The notes under the pieces: generated by a model | What the model was told of the DNA's origin: nothing | What the model saw: only the letters and a program-made list of their open reading frames with translations | Database searches by the model: none | Origin: Alteromonadaceae bacterium | GTDB lineage: Bacteria > Pseudomonadota > Gammaproteobacteria > Enterobacterales > Alteromonadaceae | Length of the DNA stretch: 64,000 bases | Assembly (NCBI GenBank): GCA_013373625.1 | Contig: JABXHM010000038.1 | Coordinates: 1 to 64,000 of the forward strand | Direction: 5' to 3' | In this document: positions 37,660 to 46,445 of the stretch, piece after piece | How the letters are laid out: each line of letters starts with the position of its first letter | Position numbering within the stretch: position 1 is the stretch's first letter | Translations under genes and position numbers: made by a program

Positions 37660-39249
37660 TTACTGGCGTGTTAATCCGGTCAGCTCATTCAGATAATCGA
37701 GCCTGTCAATCCAACTGTCTGGCCGGGCTTGGCTACCTAATGGTGAGAACTGCATAACAACACCTTCTTTAGCTTGTGGCCATTTGGGTAAGGCAGGCGC
37801 GTTGGGGTGCCCGTTTTTAGCAAAATTGGTCCAGTAGTTTATCATTTGTGAAGCGACTTGCTTTTGCATGGCATCGGGGGCTACCGGATCGGCTTGTTCA
37901 CCCAAAAAATTACCAAATGTATAGGGCACATCACCGGCGTGCAGCGCGCCGTAATTCACTTCACCATTGAGCATTCTGCGTGTTGAATACTTACCTGGCA
38001 TTGAAAAACGGTAGCTATATACAGGCACTTGTTGCTTTGCTAGTGTGTTTACGAGCGCTCGTGCCTGAGAGTGAAACGAGAAATCACTGAGCATAAATAG
38101 GTTACGCGTCGCTTCATCGTCGTAGTAGGGGGTCATTTTCGTCAGCGTATCGTCTGACATATAACCGCGCAACACCTCTAGCTGAGATGTCCCGAAGACT
38201 GACTCAGCGTCAGTGGTCCCCACTATCATCGGTACCTTTATTTGGCGACCCTGAGCGTATATTTGTGCCAGTGTGTCGGTGAACATAGTCCCATCAACTG
38301 CTAACTGAATAAACTGGGTGTAATCTGTTGCACCGATAATGGCCTCTGGCGGAGTGGCTCTTAGTTCTGCAAGTGTTGCTTGGGTATGGTTTAACTGGCG
38401 AGCAATATCAACGCCGATCTGTTCAACGCCGTCAGCAGGGTCCTTGCTCTGACTGGCTAGGGTTTGCATCATTCTCAGTCCATAGCCAGATTGACTGATG
38501 GCGCGATTAAACAAGCCATCTGCCAAAGGTGTTGCCATTAATGCCATCACTGACGCCGCGCCGGCAGATTCTCCAAAAATGGTTACCCGATTCGGATCGC
38601 CACCGAATTGAGCAATGTGCTGCTGAACCCATTTTAGCAAAGCCAACTGATCCATGATGCCGTAGTTGTATAACAAGCCGTCGTCGGGGTTTTGTTCACT
38701 CAATTGTGGATGAGCGAAAAAACCTAACCGACCAAGGCGATAGTTAAAGCTTACAACCAGTACATCCTGATTAGCCAGATTCCCTCCCCAACTTACTGCT
38801 CGTGAGCCTGAGCCTGATGTCAGTCCGCCACCGTGGATCCAAACCATCACCGGGAGCTGGTCTGCTTGAGTATTGGGTCGGTAGATATTTAGATAAAGGC
38901 AATCTTCGCTTTCTGACGTTGCAAAATCTTGCTCTTTTGGCCAACCTTGCATACGGGGCGCCTGATAACACTGGCTGCCATAGGTGTCTGCGACAAAATG
39001 CGCCGGTAAAGCTGGTGCAGGCTGAGGAGCCCGCCAGCGTAGGTCACCCACTGGTGCCGCCGCATAGGGTATGCCCCGGAATTCAATCAGATCGTTTTTT
39101 ACCACGCCGGTAACACTGGCTTGGCGTAGGTTAATTGTAGTGAAGTCGGTATCTGCCTCCGTTGAAGAAGGTGGATTATGGCAGGCAACTAGCATTCCAC
39201 AACTGGCCCAAAATAGTACTTTCAATAATTTAATCATAAGCTTACACAT
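37660..39249 (-). CDS. Type-B carboxylesterase lipoprotein
   Basis: The 529-residue esterase has an N-terminal lipobox LVAC, the family signature SEDCLYLNIY, oxyanion motif HGGG in MVWIHGGGLTSGSG, nucleophile Ser228 in FGESAGAAS and the late His in ALHAGDVPYTFGNF. It is last in a minus-strand operon with TonB receptor and DUF1838 (64-base gap). A second start four codons in (39237) is possible; neither has a good ribosome-binding site. It is a close paralogue of the enzyme at 61630. Confidence 0.9.
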   Translation of the reverse strand: MCKLMIKLLKVLFWASCGMLVACHNPPSSTEADTDFTTINLRQASVTGVVKNDLIEFRGIPYAAAPVGDLRWRAPQPAPALPAHFVADTYGSQCYQAPRMQGWPKEQDFATSESEDCLYLNIYRPNTQADQLPVMVWIHGGGLTSGSGSRAVSWGGNLANQDVLVVSFNYRLGRLGFFAHPQLSEQNPDDGLLYNYGIMDQLALLKWVQQHIAQFGGDPNRVTIFGESAGAASVMALMATPLADGLFNRAISQSGYGLRMMQTLASQSKDPADGVEQIGVDIARQLNHTQATLAELRATPPEAIIGATDYTQFIQLAVDGTMFTDTLAQIYAQGRQIKVPMIVGTTDAESVFGTSQLEVLRGYMSDDTLTKMTPYYDDEATRNLFMLSDFSFHSQARALVNTLAKQQVPVYSYRFSMPGKYSTRRMLNGEVNYGALHAGDVPYTFGNFLGEQADPVAPDAMQKQVASQMINYWTNFAKNGHPNAPALPKWPQAKEGVVMQFSPLGSQARPDSWIDRLDYLNELTGLTRQ

Positions 39250-39312
39250 AATTAGATGAATTAGAATCCATATCTGATATAAACAGGATATGGTGCAACG
39301 ACCGCGACTAGG

Positions 39313-40227
39313 TTATTCAGGAGTGTGAGCGTTCATGTAGTCGAGCATATCTATGCGTGGTGTTTGCCACGACTCGTAGTTAAAGATCTCGGGGGTTTTA
39401 GCCTCAATTCCTTTGAGTACAGACTTGGGCAACTCATCGAGAGAAGCGAGTTTTGTACCATAGGCCCGGCCATAGGTTCGCCCTTCATACCCGCCCATAC
39501 CCAGCCACGGATGCCAACTGCCGAGGTTTTGAAATTGTAAAAAGGCACGTACATTCGTCACGTTAGGATCAGCGACATCTGCCACGTCGGCACTTGCCAC
39601 TAGCAGCGAATCCCAGTAACGGGTTTTTCCTGAAGAGCTTTTTGGCCATTTTTCCGGCGTGAAAGGATTGGGCATAGAAAGGGCAGCTTGGGTTGGCATA
39701 AACAACTTATTACCCAGGATTTCCATGCGAAGCACTTCAGGTTTTAGTTCGGCTGCCCCATCGGTAACGATACCGTCTGGACCAATTTCGGTTACAAGCG
39801 GGCCGCCGATGAATTCCCATACTTTGCGCTTCTCATGCGTAATCGGGTTTTCCCATACATCCAGTACCTCATCGGTATCAAATTTACAATACACCCCGCA
39901 TTCTGCTCCGACGGTCGCGAAGTTTCCATTTTCGAGCGCAGACCAGCGTGTCAGATTTAAATTGTTCATAGTGAAAAAGGGGATTAGATTGCCGTCATTC
40001 ATGTATCCATAGATATGTAAACGATAAAACGTGTAGACCAATTCATTTCTAGTGGAGCCGAGCACTTTAGCCCGGATCTTGGCACGCGATGACGGATCAG
40101 TAAGATTTAACGATGGTGTAGGCGTTGCCTTGGATGCGAAGGCGCGGCTGCCAAGTGCACCGAGCGCAGCAGTCCCTAGTGAGCCTTTCAGAAAACGACG
40201 GCGCTTGGTTCGAATGGTGTTAATCAT
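39313..40227 (-). CDS. DUF1838 family protein with Tat signal (second copy)
   Basis: The 304-residue protein has a twin-arginine signal (KRRRFLKGSLG followed by a hydrophobic run to AFA). It shares with the copy at 30001 the block YRLHIYGYMNDGNLIPFFTMNN, the MPTQAALSMPNPFTPEKWP segment and the C-terminal GRAYGTKLASLDELP. It sits between a TonB receptor and a carboxylesterase in one operon, mirroring the plus-strand module at 29-35 kb. Function unknown. Confidence 0.87.
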   Translation of the reverse strand: MINTIRTKRRRFLKGSLGTAALGALGSRAFASKATPTPSLNLTDPSSRAKIRAKVLGSTRNELVYTFYRLHIYGYMNDGNLIPFFTMNNLNLTRWSALENGNFATVGAECGVYCKFDTDEVLDVWENPITHEKRKVWEFIGGPLVTEIGPDGIVTDGAAELKPEVLRMEILGNKLFMPTQAALSMPNPFTPEKWPKSSSGKTRYWDSLLVASADVADVADPNVTNVRAFLQFQNLGSWHPWLGMGGYEGRTYGRAYGTKLASLDELPKSVLKGIEAKTPEIFNYESWQTPRIDMLDYMNAHTPE

Positions 40228-40297
40228 AGTTCATTCCCTGCAAAAAAGGGGAAGTTTGGCTTCCCCTGGGTAGAGTTGAAATCAAAGACTGGTGTGA

Positions 40298-42679
40298 CTA
40301 AAACCAGTATCTAAAGGTTGCTCCGATTTGGCGCTTGCGAGCCAGTGCAACTTCGACACCGGCAAGTTGGAAAAGGTAAGGGTCGGCTGCACTATCAGCC
40401 TGTGTTCGAGCCCAGGTCGGGGTATCGTCATCAAGCAGGTTTGTTACATAGACAGAAGCAGACCAGTCATCCCGGTTGATTCCGGCGCGTAAATTAATCA
40501 GCGTTCGTGAAGGTAGCCAAGACAAATTTGTAGAGTCAGTGTAACGTCGTCCCTGATACGTCGCATCGATGCGGGTATACCATTCAATATCTCCCAGCAT
40601 GACACCGAAGTACTGGGCGTAGAGCGCACCGCTGAGTTTAGCCACCAAAGGCATATCCTTGCCCTTGGCATCATCTTCACCAAAAGTACTGACATAGTTA
40701 GCATCATAAAGCGCCTTGGTTACCTCGGTATCCGCGTAAGATGCACTCCCACCAATGGTAAAATCTGGTGTCAGTAAATAAGCACCATCTAGCTCGATAC
40801 CTTTAGTATTGCTGTCTCCGGAGACAAAGGGAACGGTGTTAAAGACTTCACCTTCTGGCGCGGGTTCGAGGATGATTGAACCGTCGCCGTCAAGGTCTAC
40901 CTGCAACGAGGTAATGGTTTGACGGTCCTGCCATTCGAGATAATACACGGAGGTATTAAGGTACCAGCGCCCATCATCACTATAGTGTTTCCAGCCTGCT
41001 TCGTAGTTTTTCACGGTCGCCTCTGGTGCCGAGTCGTTGATGCCGTTTTCTTCAGCTACGACTCGCTGTTCTTCGGTTAGCTGAAAATAAATGGAATAAC
41101 CCTGGGTAGGCTGGTTACCTTCGGCATAATTGAGATAAAAGTGATTTTCATCGTCCATTTGCCAGCGCAGCAGTACTCTGGGCAATGTAGCTGGCGTCTC
41201 AATTTCATACTCTGTTGGGGTACCCACGCCGCTGGTGATCTTATCGAACTGACGTCTGGCTTCTATATTCAGCGTCAAATTGTCGGTGATATCATAGCCC
41301 AACGAGCCGAAAATGGAGTTGGTTTGCGTATTATCGGTAGTGACTACAACGGGAGAGAAAGGCCCACCGGCACCATCGCCAAACACGGCACCATACAAAA
41401 AGGCACCACCTGCTGAAAAATCAAAATCCAGTCTAGATGCACCAAGCATCCATGTTAAACGCTGGTCAGCAGGCGACTCTATCCGTAACTCATAACTTTG
41501 CTGAGTTTGCTCATTAACACTATAGGTTTGGTAGCTGTCTGTCGGTGTGCGTTCAAAATCAAACAGTGACATCACTTCGTGATCTTGATCACTGGCGATT
41601 AACGTCGCCGAATAACCATCGAGGAATTCCCATTCCAGGGTAGCAGTAAGCATGCTCTTATCCATCCATAACCCATGTTTATCAACCGGCAGAGCATCAA
41701 GTGTAGACGCTAAATTATCTGTATTGATGCCGATAGGGCCACTCGGCGCTTTAATTTCGCCACAGTAACGCATTGCCGTTTGTTCAAGTGTTAATTCCGG
41801 TGGCAGACCAAACATTGACCGGGGTTGTGGTTCAGTAAACGGGCCACAGTTAAAGTCGGTATACCGACCCGTTAACTGAGTAGCCGCCTCGCTATCATAG
41901 TCATCACTATTGCTGTAACGCAGCTTAAATGAAAGGTTGTCGGTAGGGGTAAAATACAACGCGCCGGAAAAGTATTCCTGGTCGGTTGCGCCAAGATCAC
42001 CGCCAAGACTGTTCTTATAAAATCCGTCAAAGTCACTTTTTTGATAAGCCACACGTGCAGACAACATATCGTCAATCAGTGGGCCTTCAACCATTCCCTG
42101 AAACTTACGCTCACCATATGAACCAACGGTCACGCCGACGTTCCCACCAAACAGGTCGCTGGGATTGCTGGTGACCATGCTAATAGCACCACCAAACGTC
42201 GCACGTCCAAACAACGCTGACTGCGGTCCTTTAATAACTTCAACCCGGGCAAGATCTTCAGTTCCTATAGCGGCTGGTGTCCCTAAAATGGGCACGCCAT
42301 CCAAAAAAACAGTCACTAAGTCGCGGCGGTTGTCACCGGTCGCAGCTGCCTGTGTCATTCCTCGCACAGAAAAATCGCTGTTAGCTCGGGAGGTACCTCC
42401 GTTCATGGTTAAGCCGGGTGTAAAGTCAGTGAGCTCAGAGAGTTCATCAATACCACGAGCCTCTAACTGATCAGCACTAAACGCCTGAATACTTAGCGGA
42501 CTTTCCTGAATGGTTTCTTCGCGCTTACGTGCTGATACAACGATTTTTTCAAGCATTGCAGGAATTTCTTTCTCGTCGGCGTTTGTTTCTTCCTGGGCTA
42601 ACGCGGTGGGTGTAGTGGAAAGTGAACTCACCACCGCAGTGGTCAGTACTGAAAGTTTATACTTCCTGTAAAGCTTCAT
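40298..42679 (-). CDS. TonB-dependent outer-membrane receptor 2
   Basis: About 793 residues from the ATG at 42679, which has GAGGA upstream; a TTG five codons earlier is not preferred. It has a signal peptide ending at ALAQ, an IVVSARKREETIQESPLSI TonB-box region, a plug with RGMTQAAATGDNRRD and KGPQSALFGRATFGGAI, and a barrel ending in IGATFRYWF. It opens the operon with DUF1838 and carboxylesterase. Dyad-like CGCCA/TGGCG elements and a LytTR regulator gene lie just upstream. Confidence 0.93.
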   Translation of the reverse strand: MKLYRKYKLSVLTTAVVSSLSTTPTALAQEETNADEKEIPAMLEKIVVSARKREETIQESPLSIQAFSADQLEARGIDELSELTDFTPGLTMNGGTSRANSDFSVRGMTQAAATGDNRRDLVTVFLDGVPILGTPAAIGTEDLARVEVIKGPQSALFGRATFGGAISMVTSNPSDLFGGNVGVTVGSYGERKFQGMVEGPLIDDMLSARVAYQKSDFDGFYKNSLGGDLGATDQEYFSGALYFTPTDNLSFKLRYSNSDDYDSEAATQLTGRYTDFNCGPFTEPQPRSMFGLPPELTLEQTAMRYCGEIKAPSGPIGINTDNLASTLDALPVDKHGLWMDKSMLTATLEWEFLDGYSATLIASDQDHEVMSLFDFERTPTDSYQTYSVNEQTQQSYELRIESPADQRLTWMLGASRLDFDFSAGGAFLYGAVFGDGAGGPFSPVVVTTDNTQTNSIFGSLGYDITDNLTLNIEARRQFDKITSGVGTPTEYEIETPATLPRVLLRWQMDDENHFYLNYAEGNQPTQGYSIYFQLTEEQRVVAEENGINDSAPEATVKNYEAGWKHYSDDGRWYLNTSVYYLEWQDRQTITSLQVDLDGDGSIILEPAPEGEVFNTVPFVSGDSNTKGIELDGAYLLTPDFTIGGSASYADTEVTKALYDANYVSTFGEDDAKGKDMPLVAKLSGALYAQYFGVMLGDIEWYTRIDATYQGRRYTDSTNLSWLPSRTLINLRAGINRDDWSASVYVTNLLDDDTPTWARTQADSAADPYLFQLAGVEVALARKRQIGATFRYWF

Positions 42680-42817
42680 ACTCAAGGTCCTCAAATAATT
42701 TTTAATATGATCTATTGTTATATTCTTGTCACAAAATTATTTAAGCGAATGCGCCTGATAAAAACGATGCTATTTTCGCCAAAGTGTTGGTTTTATAGCC
42801 TTTAAATAATGGGATTT

Positions 42818-42837
42818 TCGCCAGAACAGGTTGGCGA
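42818..42837. promoter_or_regulatory. Inverted repeat TCGCCA-N8-TGGCGA upstream of TonB receptor 2
   Basis: The two 6-base arms lie about 140-160 bases before the receptor start. A further ATTTTCGCCA copy begins at 42772, exactly 42 bases (about four helical turns) from the copy at 42814. Repeated, phased half-sites suggest a regulator-binding region. Confidence 0.45.
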
Positions 42838-42867
42838 TACGTGAATTTGTCCCGCCAACTTAACGCA

Positions 42868-43692
42868 TCAGTTGAGTTGTTCAAGACACCCAACGTAGGT
42901 TTGGCTAACCGGGAGTATTAAACCTGTTTTGATTGTAACGACGGTCTTTCGTCCTTGTCGTTCGACCTTCTCAATTGCCTCTTTTTTGGCCCAGTGAGAA
43001 CGATGTATTCGTATCCCGTCAATATTTTGCATTTCGCTTAGACAATCGCTAAAACGAAAATGTATTAGGGTAGATTTTTTTTCGGTAATAACGTTTACGT
43101 AATGGTCTTCGGCGCTGATAACCAAAATATCCTGTGGATCTATTTCAGGATTATTCTTTAGAAAGACGGGTTGGATTATACGCGGCTGGTTGCAGCTCGG
43201 AGCCGTTTCTTTTTCAGCGGGTTCTGAGCTTCGTTGAGGTTGATTGTACAAATTGATGCCAAACCAGATAAACAGATAATTAACCGCCATCCATACTGCA
43301 ACCGGGAATGAGGAATAATAAACGAATTCAAGAAGTCGGTCGCCGTTAGTCGGATAGTAGCCGATTTCGCTAGCGTAATAGGAGGGCTCAAAGTATCGCC
43401 TGCGATCAATTATTGCTAACATCAATGGTGTTAACAATCGCAATATCCATACTGATATTTCGATAGCCACGAAAAAACACAATGCGCGGCGTATAGTGGA
43501 AAATTTGCACAACTTTAACAGCAGTTTGCTCAGATAGAAAGCTATCCCCCACAAAGACACCCATACCGATATCCAGTAAATTATCTTTTCAACGGTTCCC
43601 ATTGGGAAGAATGTACCGGCGTCATTAACAAACAAGCCGGTACTGATAAATACAGGAAACAGAAAAAAAACCAACACGGAACGCTGCTGCAT
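42868..43692 (-). CDS. Membrane-bound LytTR-family transcriptional regulator
   Basis: The 274-residue protein has four predicted transmembrane helices in the first 150 residues and a C-terminal LytTR DNA-binding domain (about 180-270: VISAEDHYVNVITEKKSTLIHF ending QTYVGCLEQLN). There is no receiver domain, so it probably senses a membrane or ligand signal directly. AGGAGG precedes the ATG. It lies upstream of the receptor/DUF1838/carboxylesterase operon on the same strand and is the only regulator gene in the island, so it is a candidate controller. Confidence 0.85.
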   Translation of the reverse strand: MQQRSVLVFFLFPVFISTGLFVNDAGTFFPMGTVEKIIYWISVWVSLWGIAFYLSKLLLKLCKFSTIRRALCFFVAIEISVWILRLLTPLMLAIIDRRRYFEPSYYASEIGYYPTNGDRLLEFVYYSSFPVAVWMAVNYLFIWFGINLYNQPQRSSEPAEKETAPSCNQPRIIQPVFLKNNPEIDPQDILVISAEDHYVNVITEKKSTLIHFRFSDCLSEMQNIDGIRIHRSHWAKKEAIEKVERQGRKTVVTIKTGLILPVSQTYVGCLEQLN

Positions 43693-43786
43693 TGTCGCCT
43701 CCTTTTTATTGAAAGTCTAAAAACTGTGATAATGACTGCGAGGTAATCCCAGCCAGTTTTTAATTAGGCTAAATGTCCATTTTTAT

Positions 43787-43814
43787 AAAGTAAGTGATCG
43801 CTTACTTTTGTAAG
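43787..43814. promoter_or_regulatory. Composite palindrome GTAAG/CTTAC triple half-site
   Basis: Outer arms AAAGTAAG and CTTACTTT surround TGATCG, a 22-base dyad with one mismatched pair. The right arm also forms a second dyad, CTTAC-TTTT-GTAAG, with the next five bases. It lies about 95 bases before the LytTR gene start. It looks like a TetR-family operator, but no TetR gene is in the window. Confidence 0.55.
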
Positions 43815-43970
43815 TTATCGAGTGGCTCTTTACTATCTTAGAGCCTGTAATGTGTTGACTACGTTATTATTTAACTATCACGCTCTTATCATTGTTGTTA
43901 GCTGCGTAACAAAGCGCGATAATCCAGCGTATACATGGTGCTGGATTATCCCTTTAGTGTTGTATTTATG

Positions 43971-45497
43971 CTATATAACGGCGCAAACTGTCTTCCACTC
44001 CAGATAGTTATCCAAAGCTTGCTTACCGCTGTCGCGACCATAGCCCGACATTTTAATGCCGCCAATTGGCAGCGCAGCATCGAACATAGAATGACAGTTT
44101 ATCCATACTGTGCCTGCGTCCAGTTGACGGGACAAACGGTGCGTCGCTGATAAGTCCTGAGTCCAGATACTTGCCGCCAGGCCATAATCGCTAGCATTAC
44201 ACCAGGCCAAGGCTTCATCCAAATCATCATAAGGTTCTGCTACTAGCACTGGGCCGAACACTTCTTCGCAATGAATTGGCATATCAGGGGATGTGTTCGT
44301 AACGACCGTTGGGGCAATATATGTGCCGTTCTCGCCCAAGCGAATACCACCACAAAGTACTTTTGCACCCTTGGCTTTGGCTTGTTCGATAAACGCCTCA
44401 ATTTTCTGCGCTTGTTCAATTGAGACAACCGGTCCCATCTGCGTCGCCTGATCCAATCCATGGCCCATTTGCATACTCTCAGCATAAGCGGCAATGCCTT
44501 TGACGACCTTATCAAAGATGGAGCGATGAATATAAGTTCTTGAGTTCGCAACACAAACTTGCCCTGCGTTGAAGAAAATACCGTTGGCAATGCCGGCGAT
44601 AACCAGTTCAAGATCTGCATCAGGCAATACCAATGCCGGCGACTTTCCGCCCAGTTCAAGTGTGACCTTGGTCAGATATTTTTTGCTCGCCTCGACGATA
44701 GCACGGCCAGTGGCGGTTGACCCGGTAAACGCGATTTTATCAATACCCTTGTGGCTGGTGAGTGCACTACCACAACTTGCTCCATCGCCGGTCACCACGT
44801 TAACTACACCCGGTGGTACGCCTGCTTCAGAGATCAGTTCAGCTAAGCGCAGGGCACTCAGTGAAGTCAGTTCTGCCGGTTTGTGAACTACCGTACAACC
44901 AGCAGCTAACGCAGGGGCAATCTTCATCGCAGTCAGTATAAGTGGCGAGTTCCATGGTGTTACAGCTGCTACGACACCAACCGGTTGTCGCAATGTCCAG
45001 GCCTGTACCTGCTTACCCTCTGGCTGATAGTTTATAGATGTGTTCACCGTATTACCGTCAAGGGATAATGCCTGTCCGGCGAAAAAACGAAACTGATTCG
45101 CTGCTGCTGGAATTTCTGCCCAACGCGCCACATAGTAAGGCTTACCCTGTTCTAGTACTTCAAGTTCGCACAACTCATCCATATTGGCGTCGATAAGATC
45201 GGCAATGCGATTAAGTACCTGGCTACGTTGCAATGGTGTCAACGAAGCCCAGGGACCGTGCAATGCTTCGCGGGCAGCGCTAACTGCAGCATCCACGTCG
45301 GCAGCTCCAGCATTAGGAATGCGCGCCAGAACCTGCCCTGTGGCTGGATCAGTGGTTTCCAGGTAGGCGTCACTCACCGGCGTCCGATAGTCTCCATCGA
45401 TGTATAGTTGCTTGTCCTCAACAGAGTCTAATAACGCTCTAGCCACCCGTGTCTGTGGCTTGGGTGTAACACCGTCGTTAACGATTGAATATGTCAT
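43971..45497 (-). CDS. NAD(P)-dependent aldehyde dehydrogenase 1
   Basis: The 508-residue enzyme has the family signatures TPWNSPL, GSTATGRAI, LELGGKSPALV (catalytic Glu) and FNAGQVCVANS (catalytic Cys), plus IWTQDL near the end. It would oxidise an aldehyde to its acid in the catabolic pathway. It is the last of five minus-strand genes starting at 50027, 35 bases after the deacetylase-like gene, and has AAGGAGCAG upstream. It is of the betaine/vanillin/muconic-semialdehyde type, but substrate cannot be set by eye. Confidence 0.93.
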   Translation of the reverse strand: MTYSIVNDGVTPKPQTRVARALLDSVEDKQLYIDGDYRTPVSDAYLETTDPATGQVLARIPNAGAADVDAAVSAAREALHGPWASLTPLQRSQVLNRIADLIDANMDELCELEVLEQGKPYYVARWAEIPAAANQFRFFAGQALSLDGNTVNTSINYQPEGKQVQAWTLRQPVGVVAAVTPWNSPLILTAMKIAPALAAGCTVVHKPAELTSLSALRLAELISEAGVPPGVVNVVTGDGASCGSALTSHKGIDKIAFTGSTATGRAIVEASKKYLTKVTLELGGKSPALVLPDADLELVIAGIANGIFFNAGQVCVANSRTYIHRSIFDKVVKGIAAYAESMQMGHGLDQATQMGPVVSIEQAQKIEAFIEQAKAKGAKVLCGGIRLGENGTYIAPTVVTNTSPDMPIHCEEVFGPVLVAEPYDDLDEALAWCNASDYGLAASIWTQDLSATHRLSRQLDAGTVWINCHSMFDAALPIGGIKMSGYGRDSGKQALDNYLEWKTVCAVI

Positions 45498-45532
45498 AAA
45501 CTGCTCCTTATGAAGGGCCCGCAGACCGTGGC

Positions 45533-46444
45533 TTATATTTGACCAGCAATATGGCTGGCTTGTTGGTTAAGGTACCAGTCGGCAAGTTCTTCGCGAGTAG
45601 GCCACCACACTCCCGGTAATGTCTTCGCGTATTCGACGAATTCACGAATAGCGCGAATACGGTAAGCTCGGCCGGTAACATGTGGGTGTAGGCCCACGTT
45701 CATGATGCGTGCCTGGCTCGCCCCTTCTTTGTATAATACGTCGAGCTCTTCAACCAGAATGTCACGGTATTCGTCGGTAGTATGGCCGCGGCGGGTAATA
45801 ATGGTGAAATCATTGATCTCATTACTGTAGGGAACAGAGACAATGGGGCCACTATCCGTTTTAATCATGTACGGCTGGTCGTCATTCATGATGTCACAGT
45901 AAAATTTATAGCCTTCTTCGGCGAGAATTTTAGGCGTATTTAACGTGCCACGCAGCGATGACGACAACCAGCCTTTGGGACGACGGCCAACATATTTTTC
46001 GAACATTTCGATTGAACGGCTGATCACCTCGCGCTCTTTGGCTTCGTCATGCGCAAAATTAGTCAGTAGTTCACCTTGCTCGTAGTTATGGGTGATCAGT
46101 TCCCAGCCGCGGTCAAGGCAAGCCTTAACCATCGGATTACGGCGCTCAAATGTCACCGCATTGGTGGTACAACTGGCTTTAATTCCCAGTTCATCAAACA
46201 ACTCGTACAAACGCCAAATACCCACCCGCTGACCGTATTCGCGCCAAGTAAAATTAGGATAATCAGGAATGTTGCCTGGTAATGTATCGGGTAATACTGC
46301 GGGGCCGCCTGCATAGTACGGAGCATCGGTGTCCTTGATCAAATCCCAGGTTTCTAGGTTGAAGGTCAGGATCAGTGCCACACGTTTTTCGCCAGGCCAC
46401 TTTAGTTGACCACGCTGGTTAATTGGAACGTAATCATATTGCAT
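45533..46444 (-). CDS. Polysaccharide-deacetylase-fold hydrolase, PuuE/cyclic-imidase-like
   Basis: A 303-residue NodB-fold protein without the usual TFDD. It instead has LTFNLETWD and the ELITHNYEQGE metal/active-site segment seen in the PuuE allantoinase and cyclic imide hydrolase branch. That branch opens C-N rings rather than removing acetyl groups from sugars. It has no signal peptide, so it is cytoplasmic. It begins one base after the stop of the maleate-isomerase-like gene, with GAGGAG upstream. Substrate is inferred only: an imide or amide intermediate. Confidence 0.82.
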   Translation of the reverse strand: MQYDYVPINQRGQLKWPGEKRVALILTFNLETWDLIKDTDAPYYAGGPAVLPDTLPGNIPDYPNFTWREYGQRVGIWRLYELFDELGIKASCTTNAVTFERRNPMVKACLDRGWELITHNYEQGELLTNFAHDEAKEREVISRSIEMFEKYVGRRPKGWLSSSLRGTLNTPKILAEEGYKFYCDIMNDDQPYMIKTDSGPIVSVPYSNEINDFTIITRRGHTTDEYRDILVEELDVLYKEGASQARIMNVGLHPHVTGRAYRIRAIREFVEYAKTLPGVWWPTREELADWYLNQQASHIAGQI

Positions 46445-46445
46445 T

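Noticed and set aside
32366-42839. 9-base match TTGGCGATA upstream of both TonB receptor genes
   Set aside because: A 9-mer is expected by chance at this region size, and orientation and spacing differ.
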